Origin: an uncultured Muribaculaceae bacterium
Lineage (GTDB): Bacteria > Bacteroidota > Bacteroidia > Bacteroidales > Muribaculaceae
NCBI GenBank assembly: GCA_947627615.1
Contig: CANQWS010000007.1
Location: 1-64,000, forward strand
Length of the DNA: 64,000 bases
Direction: 5' to 3'
In this document: positions 15,276 to 24,200 of the stretch, piece after piece
How positions within the stretch are numbered: the stretch's first letter is position 1
Layout: every line of letters starts with the position of its first letter
Notes under the pieces: model-generated
Told to the model about the DNA's origin: nothing
The model's input: the letters and a program-made list of their open reading frames with translations, nothing else
Database searches by the model: none
Position numbers and translations under genes: made by a program

Positions 15276-15590
15276 ATGGGAGATTGTGGTTATCGCGGGT
15301 TTGTACCTGCAGGTGGTGAGTTTCAGTTTTACGACCGTGTTTATAAGGTTGTTGCTTTGGTCGACTTGGTGAGTCCTATTCCTACGCCGTGTCCGGGCAA
15401 GACGGCATATTCCTATGCCCATTGCCCTAGTTGTGCTTTTGCGGATAATCCGTGTCTTTGCGCACAGGCTAGGGATCTGATCGGCGGGTGCTGTGGTTCA
15501 TGTCGTCGTGATGGTACGTCGGTCTGTATTTTCGAGCTTGGTGTTGCTGTCCGTGGGACGGGAGACATCGTTGATCCGGAGGAGGCTTAG
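15276..15590 (+). CDS. Cysteine-rich hypothetical protein, 104 residues
   Basis: The protein has about ten cysteines, mainly in AHCPSCAF, NPCLCAQ and GGCCGSCRRDGTSVC. These could bind one or two zinc ions. No family is recognised. It lies in the run of small genes between the Rad50-like C-half and the interrupted gene at 15594. Confidence 0.55.
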   Translation: MGDCGYRGFVPAGGEFQFYDRVYKVVALVDLVSPIPTPCPGKTAYSYAHCPSCAFADNPCLCAQARDLIGGCCGSCRRDGTSVCIFELGVAVRGTGDIVDPEEA

Positions 15591-15804
15591 TCTATGAATA
15601 CGAAGGTTAAGATTTTTGAGTTGCAGGCCGGGGATTACCTTTATGGTCTCACGCAGACTCTAGGTTTCATCACCTACAGGATTGCTTGCATTGAGCGCCA
15701 TAAGGATATGGTTGACTTGGAGTTATCGGGTCAGGGTCCTTCTGTTGGCGAGTACCGTGTTCAGGTTCCGTGTAGCGAGGATACGGCGTTGCTGATGCTG
15801 GCGG

Positions 15805-16201
15805 TTGACATACTCCCGCGGCTAAAGCCGCTGGATTCTTGACTCAAGCATGGCGGCCGCTAAAAGCGGGCTTACTGCCACTAATCAAAGCGTCCATGCC
15901 CGAACGCTTAATGTTTAACGCCGCGTTAAGATCACGATCATGGTGCGCACCACATTGTGGACAAGTCCATGATCGGTCAACCAGCCGAAGCTCTTTGTTA
16001 ACGTACCCGCAACAACTACACGTCTTGCTGCTCGCAAACCACTTGTCAACATGCACAATATGGGTGTTGTACTTAGTGGCCACGAATTCTAAGCGTGACA
16101 CGAAAGATGCGTGGCTGAGGTCGATATATTGAGGATCAGAAGAAAAAGTAGGCTGCATTCATCCCATGCCTAAAGGCATGGGCTTTCTGCAGCTTTAATT
16201 C
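15805..16201 (-). mobile_element. IS608-like element with tnpB fragment, copy e (397 bp)
   Basis: On the minus strand it starts GAATTAAAG after TTAC (16202-16205 complement), has the AAAG guide and left hairpin, then a tnpB C-terminal fragment, the GAAT guide, right hairpin and terminal TCAA (15805-15808 complement). It is longer than copies b-d and has a different deletion junction, so it arose by an independent internal deletion. It interrupts the gene at 15594-16611. Confidence 0.88.
15844..16158 (-). pseudogene. tnpB C-terminal fragment in copy e
   Basis: The 104-codon frame retains the DLSHASFVSRLEFVATKYNT helix, the zinc finger (CSCCGYVNK and CPQCGAHH) and the last RuvC Asp (HDRDLNAALN), but lacks the first two RuvC motifs, so it cannot cut DNA. 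It belongs to the IS608-like family and differs from the TnpBs of elements A-C. The retained 3' region is the part that would form the omegaRNA. Confidence 0.8.
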
Positions 16202-16625
16202 GTAAGGAGTGTCGTAAGTCGGCTACTGACTCGTCACGTTCTGCTGCTTCGTCTGCGAAGTTGTGTGCTTCCAGTGCGGAGTTGAAGAAGGCTATGTCGG
16301 TTGAGGTTCCGGCGGCTAAGGTTGTGGCCCGCAATGGTGTTCCTACGTCGGAGTCTAAGCTTCCGCGTCGCCTTCGTAGGTTATCCCCCCCCCTTGCGGC
16401 GGATGCCGTTCCGGGGAGTTCCGACCGCGTGTCTTCAGTGGATGTGTGTATTGAGTCGGGTGTGTGCTCTGATTTGAGTGATACGCGCGGCTTTAACCCT
16501 TTGTTCGAGGGCATCTCGTCGGAGGAGTTGTTTTCGGAGCTTGAGGCTCGTGGTTTTGCTCTGGATGGCGTTTACCGCCTTCGTGTCATTCGGGAGCGCG
16601 TTGTCAGGTAGTACGTTTATGGTTT

Positions 16626-16704
16626 ATTTGACGGGCGTGGAGAGGTCGGTTACGGCTTCGACGAAGCGTCAATATGTATAATTAATAATTGTATATAATC
16701 ACCT
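16626..16704 (+). mobile_element. Solitary right end of a TIR tnpB element (D)
   Basis: The bases encode the last residues of the A-C TnpB family (FDGRGEVGYGFDEASIC in one frame) followed by the right terminal repeat ending TAATCACC at 16696-16703. Neither the rest of tnpB nor a left repeat is present. The GCTTCGACGAAGC hairpin region and TCAATATGTA are kept as in the full elements, so an omegaRNA-like end has survived without its nuclease gene. Confidence 0.75.
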
Positions 16705-16719
16705 AAATGGTTTTTTGTC

Positions 16720-17019
16720 ATGGAAGTTACTCGTGGTTTATTGTTGGATTCCTTGAAGGGGTCCGATAACTTTGATAAGTGTGTGTGTCTTGCCCGGCAT
16801 CTGTCTTCGGAGCTTGGGGGTGCTTTTTCTATCGAGCATGAGCTTTCGGATACGTATGAGCTTAGCTTTCATTCTTTCGATATTGAGGATGCTATGCTTG
16901 TTGTATTCCGGGGTACTCGCTGTACGGTTTTTCAGTCTGGAGAGGCTCAGCGTATCTTCGTTGGTCCTTTCTCTGGGGATGATCTTAGTGTTCTTTTGGA
17001 GCTTTTCGGTGTCGAATGA
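16720..17019 (+). CDS. Hypothetical protein, 99 residues
   Basis: ATG 16720 is 16 bases after the solitary tnpB-element end. The product has a helical N-terminus (FDKCVCLARHLSSELGG) and a beta-rich middle. The last four bases overlap the start of the Mre11-like gene, so the two are translationally coupled. No family is recognised. Confidence 0.55.
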   Translation: MEVTRGLLLDSLKGSDNFDKCVCLARHLSSELGGAFSIEHELSDTYELSFHSFDIEDAMLVVFRGTRCTVFQSGEAQRIFVGPFSGDDLSVLLELFGVE

Positions 17020-17906
17020 GTCGCTTTCTTTTCATTACGGACTTGCATATAACCACCACGTGTCCGGTCCGCACGGGTAATCCTTTGGAGGACGTTTGTT
17101 CTAAGCTTCGGTGGTGTGTCGACTTCGTCAATGAGCATGATGCTACGTTGCTTCTTGGTGGTGACATCTTCGATAAGCCTACGGTTCCTCTGGAGGCTAT
17201 TAACATGGTCATCGAGGTCCTTCGTGGTTGCCGCCGTATGCCATTAGGTGTCTGGGGCAATCACGATCAGCTTTACCGTGCTGCAGAGAATAATCCTAAG
17301 TGTGCCCTGTATACACTTGCTTCGTCCCGTGTCATTGCGCTGATTGATGACCGGGATGTTGAGTTTGAGGACTGTACTGTCACTAATGTTCTACCTTTGC
17401 AGACGAGTTCGAGTCCTCAGATTTTCATTTATCACGGTTTCCTCAACCAGAAGGACGGTCGGTTCACGGTTCCGCTTTCGGACATTGCTTCTCCATCGAG
17501 TCCTACGTTGGTTCTGCTGGGGCATGACCATATTGAGTATGCGGACTTGGAGTTGTCGGACTCGGTTACGGTTGTTCGTCCGGGCAGCTTGTTTCGGAAT
17601 CGCCGTGTTGAGACGTCGGAGCGTCCTCCTAAGGGGGTCTATGTTGAGGTTTCGAATGGGTCTATTTCTCACCGCATGGTCGAGGTTCCGGCTCGATCTT
17701 TCGACAGCATCTTTGCTGTTAAGACGGATGGTTCCGTTGCGCCGTCGGAGGATGTTGATTATGACAAGCTTCTAGAGACGCTTCAGGCGAGCTGTGGTTC
17801 TGATGATCTCACGTTTATAGATGCTCTTTCGTCGGTTGCGGACGAGGACGTCGTTTTGTACTGCGAGGGTGTCGTAGCGGAGAGTCTTCAGTCTTCGGCG
17901 CGTTAG
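17016..17906 (+). CDS. Mre11/SbcD-like nuclease
   Basis: The 296-residue protein has the calcineurin-like phosphoesterase motifs in order: FITDLHIT (residues 6-13), LLLGGDIFDKP, GVWGNHDQLY, YHGFLN and LLGHDHIEYADL. These supply two-metal ligands for a 3'-5' exonuclease and endonuclease. T4 gp47 and SbcD are homologues that work with gp46/SbcC; here the partner is the split Rad50-like pair at 12361 and 14681. The capping region is followed by PGSLFRNRR, also typical. Start overlaps the preceding gene by four bases. Confidence 0.88.
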   Translation: MSRFLFITDLHITTTCPVRTGNPLEDVCSKLRWCVDFVNEHDATLLLGGDIFDKPTVPLEAINMVIEVLRGCRRMPLGVWGNHDQLYRAAENNPKCALYTLASSRVIALIDDRDVEFEDCTVTNVLPLQTSSSPQIFIYHGFLNQKDGRFTVPLSDIASPSSPTLVLLGHDHIEYADLELSDSVTVVRPGSLFRNRRVETSERPPKGVYVEVSNGSISHRMVEVPARSFDSIFAVKTDGSVAPSEDVDYDKLLETLQASCGSDDLTFIDALSSVADEDVVLYCEGVVAESLQSSAR

Positions 17907-17930
17907 TTCATAAACTTTTAACATTTCCAT

Positions 17931-19154
17931 ATGTCTAATATTAATGATTTTAAGTTAGAGGGGGCTGTGGCGTCGGATGCCATGTCCCCTCTTAGCACGT
18001 TAGGTCTTGATGATGTTTCCGCTTCGGAGCTTGCGGGCATTGCAGAGGCTTCGTCGGGTCTTCCTTATGACCATTACATTTCGTTTTCGAAGCTTCAGGC
18101 TACTCCTATGCTTCGTGTTCTGGATTGCCTTTCAAAGTTGGCAGCGGCTTTGTCAGGCAAGAACGTCCTGATTTCAGCCAATGAGAAGCTCATCACGGTC
18201 AAGTATGACAATGCTGCCTACCAGTTTGTTTTTCGCATTCCGAACTCGTCGGGTAAGACGTTGTCACCTTTTGCCATTCCCATTTCAACCCTGAAGGCAT
18301 TGTTCGGGAATGTCATGGCTCACTTGGTTCTCGTCGAGCAGAAGAGTTCCTTCGGGGATCAGCCTGCGGGGCTGTACGCTCATTTCTCGGGGAACCTTGT
18401 CTTTGTAGCTACGCAGCCGTTCGACGAGGGTATGTACAAGTTTGCCTACGACAAGATGACGGATCAGCTTGATGGATCTTACATTAGAACTCACCTTCGT
18501 TCCTTTACGTCGCTGCTTGCTTTTTCGGAGCGGACGTCGGAGCGCCATTTGATCTGTCAGGGTGGGATGTCATATTTGAACATCGGCTCAATTCTGGGGC
18601 GCATGAAGTCATTCTTTGGTAATCATGACTGCATCATCTCCCGGTATTTGGTTGACTGTATTGCCACGCTTGCTGAGTTCGACGGCACGTCTGTTTCGGG
18701 TTTCTTTGCGGACGACCATGCTTCTTTGAAGTTCGGTGATAGCTGCTATCTTCGATTTGCCTACACTTCGGGGGAAGCTGTTTCTAGGTTCATGAGTCCT
18801 TTGTTCCGCAATTCGTTCTCGTATGATACCTCGATTCGCATTGATGACACTCCTTTTTGTCAGTTGTTGACGGTTATTGGGTCTTTGGATTACTTCACGG
18901 ACACTATTAAGGTTTCCTTCGCCACTAGCGACTTTACGGTCGTGGCTCACAAGAAGGACGGTTCGGATGCGACTTACAAGTTCCAGTACAAAGAGGGCAC
19001 GAGTCCGTCGGGGACTATCATCGTGTCGATTCCAGTTTTGCTTGGTGTTCTGTCGAAGGCTTCGGATGTCACCAAGTATAGCTGTGCTTCTAGTAGCCTT
19101 GTTGTAGACTTGGGCGATTGTACTTACTGCGTACGCTCTGTGCTTATGGCGTAG
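17931..19154 (+). CDS. Possible sliding clamp, 407 residues
   Basis: The protein is beta-rich with repeating strand patterns (KNVLISANEKLITVKYDNAA; DTIKVSFATSDFTVVAHKKD; GTIIVSIPVLLGVLSKA) reminiscent of three-domain DNA sliding clamps. Length is slightly above that of bacterial beta clamps (about 370). It ends the recombination/replication block and precedes a terminator. A clamp would fit with the clamp-loader-like genes at 3219 and 31376. No diagnostic motif exists for clamps, so this rests on overall pattern and context; structural prediction would decide. Confidence 0.4.
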   Translation: MSNINDFKLEGAVASDAMSPLSTLGLDDVSASELAGIAEASSGLPYDHYISFSKLQATPMLRVLDCLSKLAAALSGKNVLISANEKLITVKYDNAAYQFVFRIPNSSGKTLSPFAIPISTLKALFGNVMAHLVLVEQKSSFGDQPAGLYAHFSGNLVFVATQPFDEGMYKFAYDKMTDQLDGSYIRTHLRSFTSLLAFSERTSERHLICQGGMSYLNIGSILGRMKSFFGNHDCIISRYLVDCIATLAEFDGTSVSGFFADDHASLKFGDSCYLRFAYTSGEAVSRFMSPLFRNSFSYDTSIRIDDTPFCQLLTVIGSLDYFTDTIKVSFATSDFTVVAHKKDGSDATYKFQYKEGTSPSGTIIVSIPVLLGVLSKASDVTKYSCASSSLVVDLGDCTYCVRSVLMA

Positions 19155-19183
19155 TCATTGTGGAGTGTTGTTTGCTTCTACTT

Positions 19184-19217
19184 CCCGGTCCTTTCATGGG
19201 GCCGGGATTTTAATTTT
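19184..19217 (+). terminator. Intrinsic terminator
   Basis: CCCGGTCC pairs with the GGGGCCGGG that ends at 19206, followed by ATTTTAATTTT. It ends the recombination operon ahead of the first clear late-promoter motif. Confidence 0.7.
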
Positions 19218-19226
19218 CGGCATTGT

Positions 19227-19240
19227 GCAATTATATATCC
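19227..19240 (+). promoter_or_regulatory. Proposed late promoter
   Basis: GCAATTATATATCC followed by TATAAAT. It lies 17 bases before the GTG at 19258 (41 before the ATG at 19282). It is directly downstream of a terminator and upstream of genes carrying head-processing-type motifs. Confidence 0.7.
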
Positions 19241-19257
19241 TATAAATTCATTTAGGC

Positions 19258-19875
19258 GTGATTACAGAGCTTCTTTCAGGCATGAGTGTTTCGGAGTGTC
19301 GGCGTCGTGGTCTTTCGTCGCTTCGTCCGTCGGGTTTTTCAGGTCCGGGTCTTTATAGCCTTTGTAAGGTATCTGATTCGGTCTCATTGGTGCTGCTGTC
19401 TTCGGATGAGCTTTCCGGAGTTCAGGACGCTGCGTCTGAGGGGTCTTTCGTCACGTTTGGAGGCATTAAGTATCGGTTATTACAGGAGACGCCTAATGCG
19501 TGGCTTGTAGAGCCACTTTCGGGCGATGCTGGGGATTCGGATTCTTTCATCACGTTATTGAAGTCTCAGTATTCGGAACCCGATCCGGAGGTAGATGCAG
19601 ATCAGGAGTCGTTGGATGCAGCTACGAAGGCGCATGCTTCTACGCTTCCTTCGCCGTCGCGTTCTGCTTCTACGCATAAGGAGTCTGCCTCCTACGATTT
19701 CACTAAGCCGTACAAGGCTTCAGACTTGAAGTTGGTTGCCTACTCGTACATGAATCCTACGCTGTGGGCGGATGCGGTTAGTGCGGTTGCTTCGCGTGAT
19801 GGTTCCGATAAGATTATGGTTGGTAAAGTGGTTTCTGAGTATCGACGCTTGCGGCGTGCTTCTAAGAGTAAGTAG
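19258..19875 (+). CDS. Probable virion or head-assembly protein, 205 residues
   Basis: The start is GTG 19258, or ATG 19282 (MSVSECRRRGLSSLRPSGFS). The product has a folded N-terminal half, a Ser/Ala-rich linker (STLPSPSRSASTHKESAS) and a basic C-terminal tail (SEYRRLRRASKSK). It carries KVSDSV, an instance of the (V/I/L)-x-D-S motif seen in the capsid and protease. It is the first gene after a late promoter. No family is recognised. Confidence 0.5.
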   Translation: MITELLSGMSVSECRRRGLSSLRPSGFSGPGLYSLCKVSDSVSLVLLSSDELSGVQDAASEGSFVTFGGIKYRLLQETPNAWLVEPLSGDAGDSDSFITLLKSQYSEPDPEVDADQESLDAATKAHASTLPSPSRSASTHKESASYDFTKPYKASDLKLVAYSYMNPTLWADAVSAVASRDGSDKIMVGKVVSEYRRLRRASKSK

Positions 19876-19880
19876 TAGGT

Positions 19881-20624
19881 ATGCTTAGGGATAGTGATTA
19901 TAGGGATTTGTGTCGTGTCGAAGATTCTTCGGCCAGTTCTGTTTTTGACGCCGCTGGTGATTCTAAAGGCGTTTTGGGTGCTGTAGGTGGTGCTATTAAG
20001 AATGCTTTTAAGGAAGCGGGCAAGGGGTTACTTACGGATTTACTGTATGGCTCTACTGGCTTGAAGGGGTCGGATATCGTCGAGTTCTTTGACACGTTGG
20101 ACAAGAAGCTTCGTCATGGCGACCGTGCTGCTTTGTCTGCTGCGCTTGCGCAGATCGCATACGGCAAATGTAATCTGCAGGAGGGCTTCTACATTTTGAG
20201 TGCTACGGATGTCACTTCGTCGTCTATGGAGGATTACACTTTCAAGATGCCTATCTTTGCTGCTGTTGATTGGGACTCTTATAAGAAGCTTAAAGAGTAC
20301 AAGCGCGGTGCTTGGGAGGATATTGATGATGCGGACAGGCGTGATGACGCTAAGGCGCAGGAGGAGAAGGAGCTTGCCGAGTTGCAGTCTAAGTTTATCG
20401 ACAAGCCCTTGACGGATGCCTACGCAGGCGACGACTTTTTGGCTCACATCATTCCGAATCCTGTGTCTGGCGACTTGTCGGTTCATTGGGGTTACATTCC
20501 TAATAAGAACATTGCGCAGGCTTTTGTTGCGAATGTCTCCGGGGATCGTTCTTTCACACTCAGTGTCTTCAAGGATGATAAATCTGCGGTTACGGCCGTG
20601 AAGCAGAAAGAGGTTTCGAAGTAG
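19881..20624 (+). CDS. Probable virion or head-assembly protein, 247 residues
   Basis: The product begins MLRDSDYRDL, again a (V/I/L)-x-D-S match, and contains a small Gly/Ala-rich amphipathic stretch (GVLGAVGGAIKNAFKEAGKG) that could interact with membrane or other proteins. A charged central helix (DAKAQEEKELAELQSKF) and a beta-rich end follow. It is five bases from the previous gene. No family is recognised. Confidence 0.5.
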   Translation: MLRDSDYRDLCRVEDSSASSVFDAAGDSKGVLGAVGGAIKNAFKEAGKGLLTDLLYGSTGLKGSDIVEFFDTLDKKLRHGDRAALSAALAQIAYGKCNLQEGFYILSATDVTSSSMEDYTFKMPIFAAVDWDSYKKLKEYKRGAWEDIDDADRRDDAKAQEEKELAELQSKFIDKPLTDAYAGDDFLAHIIPNPVSGDLSVHWGYIPNKNIAQAFVANVSGDRSFTLSVFKDDKSAVTAVKQKEVSK

Positions 20625-20632
20625 TTGTGCCT

Positions 20633-20655
20633 TTAAATTAACTTTCTTATATTTG
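20633..20655 (+). promoter_or_regulatory. Bacteroidetes-type promoter
   Basis: TTTAAATTAAC at 20633-20643 and TATATTTG at 20648-20655, 16 bases before ATG 20672. The same boxes with nearly the same spacing occur at 30706-30728. Confidence 0.65.
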
Positions 20656-20671
20656 CATAAAATTTACACTC

Positions 20672-21238
20672 ATGAGTTTTACAGATATAATTTCGAGTAG
20701 TGTCATCACGGATGCGGATGCTTCGAGCTACGATTCGGATAAGATGGCTTCTCAGTTTACGGAGACGTTTGGCTTTCCTCGGAAGGGTAAGTGGGGTTCG
20801 ATGAATTACATTCTTTCGGTTCCTAGTGGTAACTACGAGGATATTGAGTTGAATTCTGCGGGTGTTCCGGTTTATGCGGGGGCGCAGTCCTCGCCTTATG
20901 GTGGGGCTGTATTTCTTGTCGAGGTTTTGCCGTCGGGTGAGATGTCGGTTGTCGAGGATATTTCTTACGCGGGAGTTATGGCGGAGCCTACGGTTGCCGA
21001 TATTCTTTTCGATTACGATCTTCTGGACTCGGATAACGAGTATTATGTTGAGTCCTACGAGAAGAAGTATGGTGCCACGCCGGATGAGGATGCTCGGTAC
21101 TCTGCTTCGGAGGATGTCGATGATAGTATTGATGCGCCTGCACCTTATAGTGCGGGTGTGACGATGATGTCTGACATTGGCTCTCATGTTCCGGGTCAGT
21201 TCCCGGCCAAGCGCCGTCGTCGGACTTGTGATGAGTAA
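20672..21238 (+). CDS. Head-associated protein sharing a segment with the major capsid
   Basis: The 188-residue protein has a residue 151-178 segment starting DSIDAPA and including VTMMSDIGSHVPGQFP. It aligns without gaps with capsid residues 60-87 (DSIDAPA, then VNMMSDFGPYIPEVFP), about 16 of 28 identical. It ends AKRRRRTCDE, a strongly basic tail. The shared part begins at a (V/I)-x-D-S site in both proteins. A capsid-interacting or processed core protein is inferred; the rest is unknown. Confidence 0.55.
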   Translation: MSFTDIISSSVITDADASSYDSDKMASQFTETFGFPRKGKWGSMNYILSVPSGNYEDIELNSAGVPVYAGAQSSPYGGAVFLVEVLPSGEMSVVEDISYAGVMAEPTVADILFDYDLLDSDNEYYVESYEKKYGATPDEDARYSASEDVDDSIDAPAPYSAGVTMMSDIGSHVPGQFPAKRRRRTCDE

Positions 21239-21268
21239 TTCATTTTTTCAATTTTTAGATAGTTCATT

Positions 21269-24200
21269 ATGGGAAAAGGTTTTTGGGAACACATGGTTGC
21301 GGACAGCACGTCATGGGTTCAGGATTCGAATGAGCGTCTTAAGGAGTACCTTGAGGGTTCTTTGAGTAAGGCGGGTCTGGAGTCTTTCGTTACGGTTATG
21401 CCGCGGCGTGACGGTTATCGTATTTATGCTGGGGAGAAGCCGGACGCTCCTTTTGCATATGTAGATGTTTACTTAGACGGCAATGCTTTGGTTGTTGAGG
21501 GTTCCAGCAAGCGGCATCTTTCGGAGCAGGAGATGGGTGACTTGGCTCGTTTCCTCGGCATTTCGGGTTCGGAGGCTGGTGAGAAGCTCAATCGCTTCCG
21601 CAAGTTCATTGACGCGCTTCAGAAGCACGCGGGCGAGGACGTTGACAAGCTCGATGACTTGAAGGTTTCGGATGCTTGTGGCAAGGGCACTAAGGGTCAG
21701 GAGATCGCCAAGGCTGTTTCCGAGGCGAACGTTTCAGACGGTTTGGAAGACTCGCCGTCTGTAGATGCTTACTTGGCTCATGATGGTGCCATGTCTTTCG
21801 ATGACGCTGCCGATATCATTTCTTCTTTCAATACTGATTACAGTTTGGAGGATGGTCTTTTGTGGGTTTCAGAGAATTGGGTTGATCCGTCGGATTCCGC
21901 CACTGAAGTTAATCTTGGATTGGCGGCTGGTATTCTGGGCATTGCCGCTGGGGATGATATTGTAGCTTCCGATCTTTACGATAGCTTGTCGGATGACGAG
22001 GTTTACGAGAAGCTTGCGGTTAAAGATTTGGTTGTTCAGGTATACACTTCTGACAATCGTGAGCACCATGAGTTTATTTACAAGGCCCCTTCGCATGAAT
22101 TGCTTCGCAAGGTTGTGCGTACTGTACTGTACTTTTCAGAGGCTCAGGACAACTACAAGGATACTTATGAGGGTCTTAAGAAGATTTTGCCTGCTGCCCA
22201 GATTAGCGACTCTGTCTCTGTGAATTTCAAGAATTCGAAGGGTGGTTCTGCTGTTCGCCAGCTTTTGGGTGAGCGGGTTGGTAAGCCTGTTGGTAAGGCT
22301 CGTCCGGTTAGGGACTCGAAGGCTTCGGAGGTTGCTAAGATCGACAAGGCTTTGGACTTGGTTCGCAATGCTTATAAGAGTACTGGCAAGAAGTCGGAGG
22401 TCAAGGGCATGTCTATGGACATCAAGGGTCTCGATGATGCTGTTGTTGACCTGAAGGCATATAAGTCTGGCAAGGAGGATAAGATTGCCGTTGAGATTCG
22501 TTGGAAGGATGGCGAGCGCAAGGGCTTCGATTATGGTATCGATGCTAAGGCTTCTCATGTTTACGGCGACATTGTTTCGTTGAAGAAGGTTGCCGACAGT
22601 TTGGAGGACCCTACGGAGGACTTGATTGGCGTTGCTAAGGAGGGTGATATTACTTACGCTGAAGTCGAGAGTATCTTCTCAGCTAATGATGTTGTACCGT
22701 CTCTTGATGATCGTACTTTGTGGGTCATTTATAAGTGGGATGATCCGGAGGACTTAGTGGATACGGTCTATCTTGACTTGTCTTCGGGTCTTGAAGGCAT
22801 TGGAGGTGTTGATGAGTATGAGCCGCTGCTTGACATGCCGGAGGATAGATTCGTGCAGGAAGTTAAGGTTGACTATGCTTTAGTCCAGACTAGGTTATAT
22901 TCGGGGGCTAAGGATACTGAGACTGAATACGATGAATTCTATTACGAGAATCCTTCGAAGTTCACTCTTGATCGTATTACTCGGGTTGTTAAGGCTGTTA
23001 GTATCGTGGCGTCCTCTTACGAGGGTACTGTGCAGCTCTTGGAGGCTAGTCTTCCGAAGGAGGGTCGTGTTTCTGACTCGGTTCATGTTGACATTAAGAA
23101 TCGCAAGGGTGGTGCTCCGGTTCGTCAGATCGATGGTTCTCGCATTGGCAAGCCTGTCGCAAAGGCTCGCCCGGTTAGGGACTCGAAGCTTGATGGTCAG
23201 AAGGTCGGTAAGCCCACCCCGAAGGCTAAGGTTCGAGACTTCGCTGCAGCTCCTGAGTCGGCTTTGGTACCGTTCCAGAATGCTTGGGCTAAGCTGCAGT
23301 CTAATTCCAAGCTCCCGAAGGTGAAGACTTCTATTAACTACATGGGCGATCTGATTCCTGTTGAGCTGGAGCGCAAGGGGGCTGATGCTGTGGATGTTTA
23401 TGTTAATGGTAAGTCTGTAGGCAGCTATGACTTGAAGAAGGACAGCGCTGACTACGTTTTCAATGCCATTATTGGTCGTGATGATACTACGGTGGGTGAT
23501 CGCGTTGATAAGGGTCTTTCGAAGACGTCGGATGATGCTGACGGTAAAATTCCGGCTGTTGGTTCTAGAGTCAAGATTTTCGGTGATCCTGAAAGTCCTC
23601 GGTTTGGCGAGGAAGGCGAAGTTGTCGCTACGATGAAGGGACGCAATGGTCATTTTATTATATCGGTCAAGTTTGCTGATGGGGATATGTACGGTTATAA
23701 GGAGAGTGAGATTGTTAGTGACTCTGCGGACTTTGCTACACCTATTGCCCCTCAGACTAAAGTTTACATTAAAGACTTCTTGACCACCGATCCTTATGGC
23801 CATAGCGGCGATGCAGGTGTGGTTCTTGGACGTCTGGACGTCGATCCGGATACGGTTGTAGTGTCGTTCGAGTCGGGTGTTCCTGTTGCCTTGTATGACA
23901 TTGACGCTATCGCGCTGGACGGCACTCCCGCGAAGACTCAGGATGCTGCTCCGGCACCCTTTGCTAAAGTGAAGGAGGGTCTGGAGTTGTTCGTTCCTTT
24001 AGCTATCACGGCTCATGGGGGTTCGGTAGGTGCTGATTCGGTTACTATTACTGAAGGTGCTGATGGTCGCATCTCCGTTGGTCTGGCTGCTGACTTGGGC
24101 GATACTGAAGTTTCTGCGGCTGCGGGTGCACTTGACAACGTTGCTCGGGTCTTGGGTTATGCAGCATCGAAAGAAGCTGATGGTCGCACCTTCTTGTTGA

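Larger units (their letters stand above)
15594..16611 (+). pseudogene. Gene interrupted by an IS608-like element; excision would restore the frame
   Basis: The 5' part (15594-15804) encodes MNTKVKIFELQAGDYLYGLT onward and runs into the element at 15805. The 3' part resumes at 16202. Joining base 15804 to 16202 keeps the frame, giving 207 codons including the stop: a beta-rich N-terminal region, a Ser/Ala-rich linker and a C-terminal helix-extension-helix-like part (GISSEELFSELEARGFALDG). That last part resembles small SAP-like or LEM-like nucleic-acid binding helices. A run of nine C lies at about 16385-16393. The interrupted gene is probably inactive here. Confidence 0.7.

Noticed and set aside
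20633-21187. 184-codon minus-strand frame across the promoter before 20672
   Set aside because: Arg/Ile/Asn-rich mirror frame; the plus-strand gene has a promoter and homology to the capsid.
22895-23803. 302-codon open frame on the minus strand
   Set aside because: Antisense to the 1142-residue protein gene; composition is that of a mirror frame and there is no start signal.
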